Assembly (NCBI RefSeq): GCF_022695515.1
Contig: NZ_JALDPT010000027.1
Location: forward strand, 1 to 64,000
From: Phenylobacterium aquaticum
GTDB lineage: Bacteria; Pseudomonadota; Alphaproteobacteria; Caulobacterales; Caulobacteraceae
Reading direction: 5' to 3'
DNA length: 64,000 nt
Shown here: positions 44,359 through 53,612 of the stretch, piece after piece
How positions within the stretch are numbered: position 1 is the first letter of the stretch
Layout: every line of letters begins with the position of its first letter
Position numbers and translations under genes: made by a program
The notes under the pieces: model-generated
What the model saw: only the letters and a program-made list of their open reading frames with translations
Databases searched by the model: none
Told to the model about the DNA's origin: nothing

Positions 44359-45453
44359 ATGGCGATCGCGATCAAGGGGCTGAAATACGCGGCCTTCGAC
44401 CAGGCCAAGCGCCGGCGTCACAAGCGCCCGCCCTCCTTCGCCTTCCCGTCCGGCGGCCGGGCGACCTTCGCCTATTCCGAGACCCAGATCGTCACCCCTT
44501 CGGCGCCGCTCGCCCCGCCCTCGGACGGCGCCCTGCTGGACGCCTATTCGCGGGCCGTGGTGGACGCGGTCGATCGCGTGGGGCCGGCGGTGGTGCGGGT
44601 GCATCCCTGGACCAGCAGCGGCGCCGACGGGGTCGGCTCGGGCATCGTGCTCGCCCCCGACGGCCTGATCCTGACCAACAGCCATGTGGTGCGCGGCGCG
44701 GCCCAGGCCGAGGTGGTGGCCCTGGACGGCCGGGCCATGACCGCGCGCGTCATTGGCGACGACCCCGACACCGACCTCGCCCTGCTGCGCGTCGAACAGC
44801 CGGTCAGCCTTCCGCATGCCCAGCTGGGAGACTCCAAGGCCCTGCGCCGCGGCCAGCTGGTGATCGCCATCGGCGCGCCGCTGGGCTTCGAGGCTACGGT
44901 GACGGCGGGGATCATTTCGGCCATGGGCCGGTCCCTGCGCGGCGAACGCGGCCGGCTGATTGAGGACCTGATCCAGACCGACGCGGCGCTCAATCCCGGC
45001 TCCTCCGGCGGGCCGCTGGTCAATGCCTCGGGCGAGGTGGTGGGTGTCGCCACGGCGGTGATCGCGGGCGCGCAAGGCCTGTGCTTCGCCGTCGCCTCCA
45101 ACACCGCCGCCCTGGTGGTCGGCGAACTGATCAAACATGGCCGGGTGCGGCGCGGCTCGATCGGGGTGATCGCCCAGCAGGCGCCCATTCCCCGCGACCT
45201 CGCCCGGGCCGTGGGCCTGGCCCAGCCCTTCGGCATCTGGATCGCGACGCTCGAGCCCGGCGGCCCCGGGGCCAAGGCGGGCCTCGTCCCCGGCGACCTG
45301 ATCGTCGCCGCCGGCGGCCAGACCCTGATCGGGCTCGACGACCTGATGCGGGTGCTGGACACCCAGTCCATCGGCCATCCGATGGCCTTCGCCATCATCC
45401 GCCAGGGCCGCCGCATGACCATCGAGGTCACCCCCCGGGAACGCCGCCGCTAG
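44359..45453 (+). CDS. Trypsin-like serine protease with PDZ domain (HtrA-like)
   Basis: This 364-residue protein has a trypsin fold with catalytic triad His109 (LILTNSHVVRG), Asp139 (DPDTDLALLRV) and Ser216 (NPGSSGGPLVNASGEVVGV), then a C-terminal PDZ domain with GGPGAKAGLVPGDLIVAAGG at about 298-317. Unlike DegP-type proteases it has no signal peptide: the first 20 residues are basic (FDQAKRRRHK), so it may be cytoplasmic unless an upstream start is missed. Substrates unknown. It starts 63 bases after ribF, beyond the repeat. Confidence 0.88.
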   Translation: MAIAIKGLKYAAFDQAKRRRHKRPPSFAFPSGGRATFAYSETQIVTPSAPLAPPSDGALLDAYSRAVVDAVDRVGPAVVRVHPWTSSGADGVGSGIVLAPDGLILTNSHVVRGAAQAEVVALDGRAMTARVIGDDPDTDLALLRVEQPVSLPHAQLGDSKALRRGQLVIAIGAPLGFEATVTAGIISAMGRSLRGERGRLIEDLIQTDAALNPGSSGGPLVNASGEVVGVATAVIAGAQGLCFAVASNTAALVVGELIKHGRVRRGSIGVIAQQAPIPRDLARAVGLAQPFGIWIATLEPGGPGAKAGLVPGDLIVAAGGQTLIGLDDLMRVLDTQSIGHPMAFAIIRQGRRMTIEVTPRERRR

Positions 45454-45651
45454 ACCGATCGCGCCATAAGGGTTGGGTTCGGGCCGCGCCTCTGCTACAG
45501 CCCCCGGCCATGACTTCGGTTCGGATGAGCTCGCGAATTACCCGCCCGGCGTGACGCCGCCGGACGATCTCCAGCGCGCGCCGGGCACTATCTCCGACCT
45601 CTCCTAGCCGCCTTTGGCCCGCCCTCAGGGCGAGCCCGATTGGAAAGCCCC

Positions 45652-48564
45652 ATGGCCGACGACGCCGAAAAGCCCTCGCGCGACTATCGCGAAACCGTCT
45701 TTCTTCCCGAAACCCCGTTCCCCATGCGCGCGGGCCTGCCCCAGAAGGAGCCGGAGATCCTGGCCCGCTGGGCGGAGCTCGACCTCTACAACGCGCTGCG
45801 CGCCGACCGGCAGGCGAAGAACGCCCCGCTGTTCGTGCTGCATGACGGCCCGCCCTACGCCAATGGTGCGATCCATATCGGTCACGCCCTGCAGAAGACC
45901 CTGAAGGACTTCGTGGTCCGCTCGCGGTTCGCGCTCGGCTACGATGTCGACTATGTGCCCGGCTGGGACTGCCACGGCCTGCCGATCGAGTGGAAGATCG
46001 AGGAGGAACTGCGCAGCCAGGGCCGCCGCAAGGACGAGGTCTCCAAGGCCGAGTTCCGCGAGAAGTGCCGCGCCTACGCCGCCAAGTGGATCGACGTGCA
46101 GCGCGACGGCTTCAAGCGCCTGGGCGTGGTCGGCGACTGGGAGAACCGCTACGCGACCATGGACTACGGCTCGGAAGCCGCCATCGTCGCCGAGTTCCAC
46201 AAGTTCGTGGTCTCCAACCAGCTCTATCGCGGCTCCAAGCCGGTGATGTGGAGCCCGGTGGAGCGCACCGCCCTCGCCGACGCCGAGGTCGAGTATCACG
46301 ACCATGTCAGCCCCACGATCTGGGTGAAGTTCCCGGTCGTCCAGGGCTCCGACGCCACCCAGAACGCCAGCGTGGTGATCTGGACCACCACCCCTTGGAC
46401 CATCCCCGCCAACCGGGCGATCAGCTATTCCGACCAGATCGCCTATGGCGTCTATGAGGTCGAGGCCATGGAGGCCGGGCTCGCGTTCGAGCCCTGGGCC
46501 AAGGCGAGCGACCGGCTGATCGTCGCCGACAAGCTGGCCGCCGACGTCGCCGCCGCGGCCAAGATCGCAGCCTGGCGCCGGATCGAGACCGTCGATTGCC
46601 AGGGCATGGTCTGCGCCCACCCGCTGGCCGGCCTGGATCCCTATTACGGCTTCGCCGTGCCGATGCTGGAAGGCGACCACGTCACCGACGACGCCGGCAC
46701 CGGCTTCGTGCACACCGCACCGGGTCACGGCGCGGACGACTATCTGGTCTGGCTGGCCCACGGCCATCGCGAGATCCCGGAGACCGTCGATCCGGACGGC
46801 GCCTATTACCCTCACGTGGCCCTCTTCGCGGGCCTCAAGGTGCTGGAGACCGAGGGCAAGAAGGTCGGCAAGTTCGGCCCCGCCAACGGCGCGGTCATGG
46901 AAAAGCTGATCGAGGCCGGCGGCCTGCTGGCCCGCGGCCGGCTGGAGCACTCCTATCCGCACTCCTGGCGCTCCAAGGCGCCGGTGATCTTCCGCAATAC
47001 GCCCCAGTGGTTCATCCGCATGGACAGCCCCATCGAGACGCAAGTCCATGGCGGCAAGACCCTGCGCGAGACGGCGCTGGCCGCCATCGCCGCCACGGCC
47101 TTCCACCCCGAGGCCGGGCGCAACCGCATCCGCGCCATGGTCGAGAGCCGTCCCGACTGGCTGATCAGCCGCCAACGCGCCTGGGGCGCGCCGCTGGCCA
47201 TGTTCGTCGACAAGGAAACCAACCAGCCGCTGGTCGACGCGCAGGTCAATGCGCGCATCGTCGAGCTGATCGCCGCCGAGGGCGCCGACGCCTGGTTCAC
47301 CCGGCCGGTCTCCGATTTCCTGGGCGAGCACGATCCCGAGCGCTTCGAGAAGGTCGAGGACATCCTCGACGTCTGGTTCGATTCCGGATCGACCCACGCC
47401 TTCACCCTGGAAGGCCGCGCCAACACCCGTTGGCCCGCCGATCTCTATCTGGAAGGCTCCGACCAGCATCGCGGCTGGTTCCAGTCCTCGCTGCTCGAAA
47501 GCTCCGGCACCCGCGGCCGCGCGCCCTATGACGCGGTCCTCACCCATGGCTTCACCATGGACGAGAACGGCGAGAAGATGAGCAAGTCCAAGGGCAACAC
47601 GATCGACCCGCAGACGGTCATCAAGGACTCCGGCGCCGAGATCATCCGCCTTTGGGCGGCGATGGTCGACTATTCGGACGACCAGCGGATCGGCAAGACC
47701 ATCCTGGCCACGACCTCGGACGCCTATCGCAAGCTGCGCAACACCGTCCGCTACATGCTGGGCGCCCTGGCCGGCTTCGACGAGGCCGAGCGGGTGGCCC
47801 ATGCCGACCTGCCGCCGCTGGAGCGCTTCATCCTGCACCGGCTGCAGGAACTGGATGTCCAGGTTCGGGCGGCCTACGAGGCCTATCTGTTCCAGGACGT
47901 GGCCCGGCCGATCGTCGAGTTCTGCCAGACCGAGCTCTCCAGCCTGTTCTTCGACATCCGCCGCGACGCCCTCTATTGCGACCAGCCCGGTTCGCTCCGC
48001 CGCCGCGCGGCGCGAACGGTGATGGACGAGGTGTTCATGCGGCTGACCGCCTGGCTGTCGCCTCTGATCCCCTTCACCATGGAAGAGGCCTGGACGACGC
48101 GCTTCCCCGAAGGCGGCTCCAACTGCCTGCGGGTGTTCCCCGACACCCCGGCCGCCTGGGCCGATCCGGCCGAGGCCGAGCGCTGGGCCAAGATCCAGCA
48201 GGTCACCTCGGTGGTCACCGGCGCCCTGGAAGTCGAACGGCGCGAGAAGCGCATGGGCGCGGCCCTGGAAGCCGCCCCGCGGGTCTGGCTGGCCGATGCG
48301 AGCCTGGCCGCCGCCCTCGAAGGGCTGGACGCCGCGGAGGTGTTCCGCACCAGCCAGGCGACCCTGTCCCAGGGCGAGGGCCCGGCCGGGGCCTTCCGCC
48401 TGGCCGAAGTTCCCGGCGTCGCCGTCGAGCCCCTGAAGGCCGAGGGCAGGAAGTGCGCCCGCTCCTGGCGGATCCTGCCGGAGGTGGGCTCCGACCCGCG
48501 CTATCCGGACCTGTCGCTGCGCGACGCCGAGGCCGTGGCCGCCTGGGACGCCGCCCGTGTCTGA
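45652..48564 (+). CDS. ileS: Isoleucyl-tRNA synthetase
   Basis: This 970-residue class Ia synthetase has the HIGH motif PYANGAIHIGHAL near 60, a large editing CP1 insertion (WTTTPWTIPANRAISY and DDAGTGFVHTAPGHGADDY), KMSKS in GEKMSKSKGNTI near 645 and a C-terminal anticodon-binding region. It charges tRNA-Ile and edits Val. The ATG at 45652 is preferred; the frame is open to a TTG at 45640. It overlaps lspA by eight bases, the frequently conserved ileS-lspA pair. Confidence 0.97.
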   Translation: MADDAEKPSRDYRETVFLPETPFPMRAGLPQKEPEILARWAELDLYNALRADRQAKNAPLFVLHDGPPYANGAIHIGHALQKTLKDFVVRSRFALGYDVDYVPGWDCHGLPIEWKIEEELRSQGRRKDEVSKAEFREKCRAYAAKWIDVQRDGFKRLGVVGDWENRYATMDYGSEAAIVAEFHKFVVSNQLYRGSKPVMWSPVERTALADAEVEYHDHVSPTIWVKFPVVQGSDATQNASVVIWTTTPWTIPANRAISYSDQIAYGVYEVEAMEAGLAFEPWAKASDRLIVADKLAADVAAAAKIAAWRRIETVDCQGMVCAHPLAGLDPYYGFAVPMLEGDHVTDDAGTGFVHTAPGHGADDYLVWLAHGHREIPETVDPDGAYYPHVALFAGLKVLETEGKKVGKFGPANGAVMEKLIEAGGLLARGRLEHSYPHSWRSKAPVIFRNTPQWFIRMDSPIETQVHGGKTLRETALAAIAATAFHPEAGRNRIRAMVESRPDWLISRQRAWGAPLAMFVDKETNQPLVDAQVNARIVELIAAEGADAWFTRPVSDFLGEHDPERFEKVEDILDVWFDSGSTHAFTLEGRANTRWPADLYLEGSDQHRGWFQSSLLESSGTRGRAPYDAVLTHGFTMDENGEKMSKSKGNTIDPQTVIKDSGAEIIRLWAAMVDYSDDQRIGKTILATTSDAYRKLRNTVRYMLGALAGFDEAERVAHADLPPLERFILHRLQELDVQVRAAYEAYLFQDVARPIVEFCQTELSSLFFDIRRDALYCDQPGSLRRRAARTVMDEVFMRLTAWLSPLIPFTMEEAWTTRFPEGGSNCLRVFPDTPAAWADPAEAERWAKIQQVTSVVTGALEVERREKRMGAALEAAPRVWLADASLAAALEGLDAAEVFRTSQATLSQGEGPAGAFRLAEVPGVAVEPLKAEGRKCARSWRILPEVGSDPRYPDLSLRDAEAVAAWDAARV

Positions 48565-49087
48565 GGCCGCCAAGACGCCGGCGGAGCCGTTCGCCACGCC
48601 CCTGGGCTGGATCGCCTATGGGCTGGCGGCCGGGACCATCCTGCTCGACCAGATCGTCAAGGCCTGGATCCTGGAGGGCCTGAACCTGCCGATGCGGATC
48701 ACCGTGCCGGTGGGCGGGCCGCTCAGCCTGACCATGGTCTGGAACCGCAGCATGAGTTTCGGCCTGCTGCGCGGCAATGAGGACCTGCTGCGCTGGGGGC
48801 TGACCGCCTTCTCCCTGGGCGTCGCCGGCCTGCTCGCCGTCTGGGTCCGCCGGGCGGAGCGCCCGTTCATGGGTCTGGGCCTGGGCCTGGTGATCGGCGG
48901 GGCCATCGGCAACGCCATCGACCGGCTGCGGTTCGGGGCGGTGGTGGACTTCATCGACGTCACCCGGCTGGGGTTCTTCCCGTGGGTGTTCAATGTCGCC
49001 GACAGCGCCATCACCGTGGGCGTGATCTTCCTGCTGCTCGATTCCGCCCGGCGCGAGCCGAAGCCGACGCCCCAGAACGACAGCTAG
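48557..49087 (+). CDS. lspA: Lipoprotein signal peptidase (signal peptidase II)
   Basis: This 176-residue inner-membrane aspartic protease starts at GTG. It has four hydrophobic segments, the catalytic motifs GNAIDRLRFGAVVDFIDV and FNVADSAITVG, and NRSMSFGLL. It cleaves prolipoprotein signal peptides before the diacylglyceryl Cys; candidate substrates include the BamF-like and NlpE-like lipoproteins here. Translationally coupled to ileS by overlap. Confidence 0.95.
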   Translation: MSEAAKTPAEPFATPLGWIAYGLAAGTILLDQIVKAWILEGLNLPMRITVPVGGPLSLTMVWNRSMSFGLLRGNEDLLRWGLTAFSLGVAGLLAVWVRRAERPFMGLGLGLVIGGAIGNAIDRLRFGAVVDFIDVTRLGFFPWVFNVADSAITVGVIFLLLDSARREPKPTPQNDS

Positions 49088-50083
49088 ACCGCCGCGCGCC
49101 AGGCGCTGGGCGTCTGGCCCGTCGCGCGCCGGAAGAAGCGCGAGAACACCGCCGGCTCCGCGAAGCCGATCGCCATGGCGATCTCGGTCAGGGGCACGTC
49201 GGAGTGGCGCATCAGCCGCTTGGCCATTTCCAGCCGGGCGGCGTCCAGCAGATCACTGAAGGCGACGCCCTCCCGGCTCAGGCGCCGCTGGAAGCTGCGC
49301 AGGGGCACGCCCAGATCGGCGGCGATCTCGGGCGCCGCGCAGCGGCCCACCGCCAGGCCGCGCCAGACGCGGCCGCGCACCAGGCCTGAAAATCCCCGAC
49401 CCGGCCGGATCGGCGCGCGCGCTGAGCTGGGCGTAGAGCACCCGGTTCAGATCCAGATTGGCCCGGGCGATCGGGGTGTCGAGCAGGCTGGCGCGGATCG
49501 CGATCCCCGTGACCTCCTGACCGAACAGCACCGGGGCCCGGAAATAGGTTTCATAGGGTCCTGTCTGGGCGGGCCGGCGACGCGCCAGATAGACCGCCTC
49601 GGGCCTCCAGTCGGGCCGGGTGAGCTGGCGCAGGAGGCCCACGGCGGCGCCGGCCAGGTGATCGAGCTGCTGGTCCAGGGCCGGCGGGTCGTCGAGCACC
49701 ACCTGGCCGGTCAGCATGGCGTCCGCGCCCCGGCGCTCCACATAGGCCCGCACCCCGCCCGCGAAGCTGTAGGGCATCAGGCGGAACAGCTGGTCCAGGG
49801 CCTCCCCCACCCGCGGCGCCGACCCGACCAGGGGCGCGAGGCCGCCCAGGGTCTCGAGAGTCCGCCGCTTGGCGAGCATTAGGCCGAAATCCTCCCGCCC
49901 GGTGGCCTGGGCCGCGAGCCCCAGGGCGGTCTGGAAGGCCCGGGGTGGGATCGCCAGCTCTCTTCGGCTCAAGGCGGCGGGGTCGAGGCCTGCGGCCGCC
50001 AGCACCGGGCCTGCATCGCCGCCGAGCTCGCCGATCAGCCGGGCGAGACCTTCGAGACCGGCGATGGGCGGCTGAAACGCCAT
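49084..50083 (-). pseudogene. AraC-family transcriptional regulator, interrupted by two 1-base deletions
   Basis: The N-terminal part (50083 to about 49395) has an AraC_binding_2-like domain (LARLIGELGGDAGPVLAAAGLDP). The C-terminal frame (to 49084) has the two helix-turn-helix motifs: VRGRVWRGLAVGRCAAPEIAADLGVPLRSFQRRLS and MRHSDVPLTEIAMAIGFAEPAVFSRFFRRATGQTPSAWR. Restoring one G in the run at 49394-49397 and one C in the run at 49383-49384 (both read on the minus strand) joins them as SGDFQALVRGR with 333 residues. Target unknown; the DUF1254 gene lies divergently. Both deletions are in short homopolymers, so sequencing error is likely. Confidence 0.82.
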
Positions 50084-50209
50084 GACGGGCCCCCGTGATC
50101 GGACAACCGCAAGGCTTGCGGTTTGGCGCGTAAAGTCAAGCGGCGCGCGCGACGCTGTCCGATGATGCTCAGGCCCAAGGGCTGGATCATAAGGACTGGG
50201 AGGACCGCC

Positions 50210-51694
50210 ATGACCCGACACCCCCGCGATGCGCGCAAGATGGGACCGCGGCGCACAGCCGCCGCCGTCATCGCCCTGGCCCTGGCCTGGGGCGCGGCCG
50301 GCAGCGGGTTCGGCCAGCCCCTGTCACAGTTCTCCATGACCACCCCGGCCCAGGACGCCCAGGCGCGCGAGGACATCGCCTACGCCTACGCCCTGGAGGC
50401 CTATGTCTTCGCCTTCCCCCTGACCATCACCGAGCGCGAGCGGGTGCGGCGGGAGCACCTGACCGGACCGGTGGCCAATGAGCCGGCCGCGCCGATCAAC
50501 CAGCTCGGCCACATGACCCGGCTGGCCAGCGCCAAGGGCGACCTGCCCTACAGCCCCAACAACGACACGGTCTATACGGGCGTGGGGCTCGACCTCAGCC
50601 AGGGCCCGATCATCCTACACATGCCCGACATCAAGGACCGCTACGCCTCGGTCCAGGTGGCGGACGCCTATATCGAGAACCAGCCCTATCTCTTTTCGAC
50701 CCGGATCAATGGCGGCCGGGCGATCGACATCGCCTTTGTCGGCCCGACCTGGAAGGGCAAGCTGCCCGCTGGCGTAAAGGAGCTGCGGGCCACCACCAAC
50801 CTGCTCTCCATCGCCGTCCGCATCGCCGTGCATGGCGAGGCCGACCTCGCCAACGTCCGGCGCTATCAGTCGGCCATGTCGCTCACGGCGCTGGCCGACT
50901 GGCATGGCCGCCCCTCTGCGACACCGCCGAAGCCGCCGCCGCCCAAGACGCGGGCGGCCTATAGCGGCGATTTCGCCTATTTCCGCCGGATCGCGGACCT
51001 GATGACCGACAATCCGCCGCCGCCCAAGCATGCGGCCATGGTCACCATGATGCGCCGGATCGGCCTGGTCCCCGGCCAGCCCTTCAACCCGGACGCCCTG
51101 GATCCGGCCACCCGCGCCGGTGTGCTGCGGGCCGAGCGCGAGGGCCCGGTGGTCATCAACCTGATCCGCCGCACCCGCGGGACCCCGACCCCCACCGGCT
51201 GGACCGCCAACCGGGCCGGGGCCAATAACGACTTCGACTATCCGACGCGGGCCGGCAACGCCCTGGTCGGACTGATGGGCAATGACCCGGAAGAAGCGCT
51301 CTATTTCAACAACTTCTTCGACGCCAAGGGCGAGGCCCTGCACGGCGGCCGCGCCTATCGCCTGCACTTTGCGGCCGACGAGATTCCGAAGACCGCCCCG
51401 CTCGGCTTCTGGTCCCTGACCATGTACGACGCCCAGCGCTTCCAGTTCATCGACAACCCCCTGAACCGCTTCGCCATCGGCAGCCGTGACGGCCTGCAGC
51501 GCAATCCGGACGGCTCGATCGATCTCTATGTCCAGCCGACGCCGCCCGGGGACGGACATGACGCCAACTGGCTGCCGTCGCCGGCCGATCGCGATTTCAA
51601 GCTGACCTTGCGGATCTACATGCCGACCGACGCCGAGGTCGTCGCCTATCGCGGCTCGACGCTGCGGGTTCCGCCCATCGCGCCGGCCCCCTGA
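50210..51694 (+). CDS. DUF1254/DUF1214 domain protein, exported
   Basis: This 494-residue protein starts at ATG 50210, with GGGAGG six bases upstream. A signal peptide (RRTAAAVIALALAWGAAGSG, cleavage near 30) is followed by the DUF1254 domain (ALEAYVFAFPLTITERER, SPNNDTVYTGVGLDLSQGPIILHMPDI) and the C-terminal DUF1214 domain (YFNNFFDAKGEALHGGRAYRLHF, GFWSLTMYDAQ). The function of these paired domains is unknown; they occur on exported proteins in many proteobacteria. It is divergent from the AraC regulator, a possible regulator of it by location. Confidence 0.85.
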   Translation: MTRHPRDARKMGPRRTAAAVIALALAWGAAGSGFGQPLSQFSMTTPAQDAQAREDIAYAYALEAYVFAFPLTITERERVRREHLTGPVANEPAAPINQLGHMTRLASAKGDLPYSPNNDTVYTGVGLDLSQGPIILHMPDIKDRYASVQVADAYIENQPYLFSTRINGGRAIDIAFVGPTWKGKLPAGVKELRATTNLLSIAVRIAVHGEADLANVRRYQSAMSLTALADWHGRPSATPPKPPPPKTRAAYSGDFAYFRRIADLMTDNPPPPKHAAMVTMMRRIGLVPGQPFNPDALDPATRAGVLRAEREGPVVINLIRRTRGTPTPTGWTANRAGANNDFDYPTRAGNALVGLMGNDPEEALYFNNFFDAKGEALHGGRAYRLHFAADEIPKTAPLGFWSLTMYDAQRFQFIDNPLNRFAIGSRDGLQRNPDGSIDLYVQPTPPGDGHDANWLPSPADRDFKLTLRIYMPTDAEVVAYRGSTLRVPPIAPAP

Positions 51695-51814
51695 ATCCGG
51701 CCGACCCCGCGCCCGATCCGGCCAGGCAGGAGAAACCGCGTTGGCGTATTTTGCCGTATGCGCTATCTGGTCTGTCTTTCCTGGCCGGGGGCGGCCTCAC
51801 GGAGCCTTAAGTTC

Positions 51815-52372
51815 ATGCGTCTGAACCGAGTGATCGTTATGACCGCCCTGATCGGGGCTGTGGGTCTGGCGGGGTGTCAATCGACCCGCAAGGCCCTGGG
51901 CATGACCAAGGTCACCCCCGACGAATTCCGCGTCGTCGCCAAGGCCCCCCTGGTGGTTCCCCCCGACTACGCCCTGCGCCCGCCGGCGCCCGGCGAGCCG
52001 CGTCCGCAGGAACTGCAGCCGGAGAACGCCGCCCGCGCCGCCCTGCTGGGCGCCCGCGAGGGTGAGATGCGCTCGGACGGCGAGAAGCTGCTGGTCACCA
52101 AGGCCGGCGCCGACAAGGCCGATCCGCTGATCCGCTTCGTGGTCGACGACGAGAACGGCGACATCGCCCACAAGGACAAGAGCTGGGCCGACAAGGTCAT
52201 GTTCTGGAAGGCCGGCCAGGCCAAGACCACCGCCCCCACCGTGGCCGAAGGCGACGTCCCGGCTCCGGTCGATGCGGCCTCGGAAGAAGCCCGGATCAAG
52301 ACCGTGCTCGGCGACAAGCCGGTGATCATCGCCCGCACCAAGCCGACCAAGTTCAAGCTGCCCGGTCTCTGA
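51815..52372 (+). CDS. bamF: BamF-like lipoprotein (DUF3035)
   Basis: This 185-residue lipoprotein has signal and lipobox VGLAGC (Cys at about residue 21), then VTPDEFRVVAKAPLVVPPDYALRPPAPGEPRPQ, the DUF3035 core. In Caulobacter, DUF3035 proteins are associated with the outer-membrane beta-barrel assembly (Bam) machine as BamF; this is the basis for the name. In several alphaproteobacteria the gene follows lspA, as it broadly does here (two genes intervene). The ATG at 51815 has GGAG ten bases upstream. Confidence 0.78.
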   Translation: MRLNRVIVMTALIGAVGLAGCQSTRKALGMTKVTPDEFRVVAKAPLVVPPDYALRPPAPGEPRPQELQPENAARAALLGAREGEMRSDGEKLLVTKAGADKADPLIRFVVDDENGDIAHKDKSWADKVMFWKAGQAKTTAPTVAEGDVPAPVDAASEEARIKTVLGDKPVIIARTKPTKFKLPGL

Positions 52373-52379
52373 GGCGCGC

Positions 52380-52586
52380 GTGCAGGCCTATCGCTACCTG
52401 ACCGGCCCGGACGACAAGAGCTTTTGCCACCGCGTCACCGCGGCCCTGAACAAGGGCTGGTCGCTGCACGGCGACCCGACCCTGACCTTCGATCCCGTCC
52501 AGGGCCGGGTGATCTGCGGCCAGGCCATCGTCAAGACCGTGGACGGGGTCGACTACGACCCCGACATGGCGCTCTCCGAGCTCTGA
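52380..52586 (+). CDS. DUF1737 protein, 68 residues
   Basis: A small protein with a GTG start, of the DUF1737 type: YRYLTGPDDKSFCHRVTAALNKGWSLHGDPTLTF and CGQAIVKTV. Cytoplasmic and of unknown function. It begins eight bases after the BamF-like gene and converges on the TraB/GumN gene, three bases apart. Confidence 0.85.
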   Translation: MQAYRYLTGPDDKSFCHRVTAALNKGWSLHGDPTLTFDPVQGRVICGQAIVKTVDGVDYDPDMALSEL

Positions 52587-52589
52587 GCC

Positions 52590-53549
52590 CTACTCCTCGC
52601 CCGGCGTCTTCACCGTGAAGCCCTGGGCGCGGAGGCGATCCAGAACCCCGCCCTGGGCCAGCAGCGGCCGCAGCTGCACGACCGCCACCGCATGGCCCGG
52701 CTGCTTCAGGGCCGCAGCGATGGCGGCGGCCTGATCGGCCTTCAGCCGGGCGTCGAGATCCCCCGCCCCCGGCGCCGAGTTCAGGCACTTCTCATAGCCG
52801 CGCTCGCCCCCCAGAGCCGCGCGCACCTCCCCGTCCGCCCAGGCCTGCGCGGCGCGGCGCGAGCTGGCCTCTCCGGCCTCGACCTCCTCCAGGGCGTCCT
52901 CCAGGCAGGCCCGCTGGGCCGCGGGCGAGGTGCGCAGGGCCGCGCCCATGATCGGACCCAAGGGATAGACCTTGGTCTCGGTCTTCAGCTTCCGGGCCTT
53001 GGCCTTGCGGGCGATGGTCTTGGCCGGATCGGCGGAGGTGATGTGGGCGGCCTCGCGATAGTCCGAGACCAGCAATATGCCCGCCGCCAGGCCGTTCCTG
53101 AGCGCATAGCGCTTGGCCGGCTGGCCCACCCGCGTGCGGGCGGCGACGAACCGGGCCTTGAGCGCCGGATCCAGGGTGGCCTCGATCGGGGTTCCGGACT
53201 TCATGCGGGCCAGATCGAACAGCACGCCCGGCGCGCCCAGCACGCCCACGCCGACATTGTTGAACGGCAGGATCACCTTGTTCGCGCCCATCAGCCGGCG
53301 CTCCAGCACAGCGTCGTCCCAGGGGAAGCTCTTGGGCATGCTCGACGGTACGCCCAGCACATAGACGGTCGAGACGCCATTGGTGACCCGCCACCAGGCC
53401 GGGCCGCGATCGCGGGCGGTGACCACCAGCTCCTCGACCAGCACGGCGTCCGGGTCATTGGGGTCCGGCGCCGGCGGGGCCTGGGCCACAGCGGGCAGGG
53501 TCACGAGGAAGGCGGCCGCGAGGCCGCAGAGGTGCTTTGCAAGCTTCAT
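52590..53549 (-). CDS. TraB/GumN family protein, exported
   Basis: This 319-residue protein has a signal peptide (LCGLAAAFLVTLPAVAQA, cleavage near 23) and the TraB/GumN type fold (PAWWRVTNGVSTVYVLGVPSSMPKSF near the N terminus, GHAVAVVQLRPLLAQGGVLDRLRAQGF at the end). Family members include the Xanthomonas GumN and pheromone-related TraB. A metal-binding His expected in the core of many TraB proteins is less clear here. Function unknown. It is divergent from mutL, 63 bases apart. Confidence 0.82.
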   Translation of the reverse strand: MKLAKHLCGLAAAFLVTLPAVAQAPPAPDPNDPDAVLVEELVVTARDRGPAWWRVTNGVSTVYVLGVPSSMPKSFPWDDAVLERRLMGANKVILPFNNVGVGVLGAPGVLFDLARMKSGTPIEATLDPALKARFVAARTRVGQPAKRYALRNGLAAGILLVSDYREAAHITSADPAKTIARKAKARKLKTETKVYPLGPIMGAALRTSPAAQRACLEDALEEVEAGEASSRRAAQAWADGEVRAALGGERGYEKCLNSAPGAGDLDARLKADQAAAIAAALKQPGHAVAVVQLRPLLAQGGVLDRLRAQGFTVKTPGEE

Positions 53550-53612
53550 GTCACACCGTCCGGGCGCCCCCCCGGAATCGTCCTATATTGAGAGGCTGGA
53601 GCCCGCCTGACC

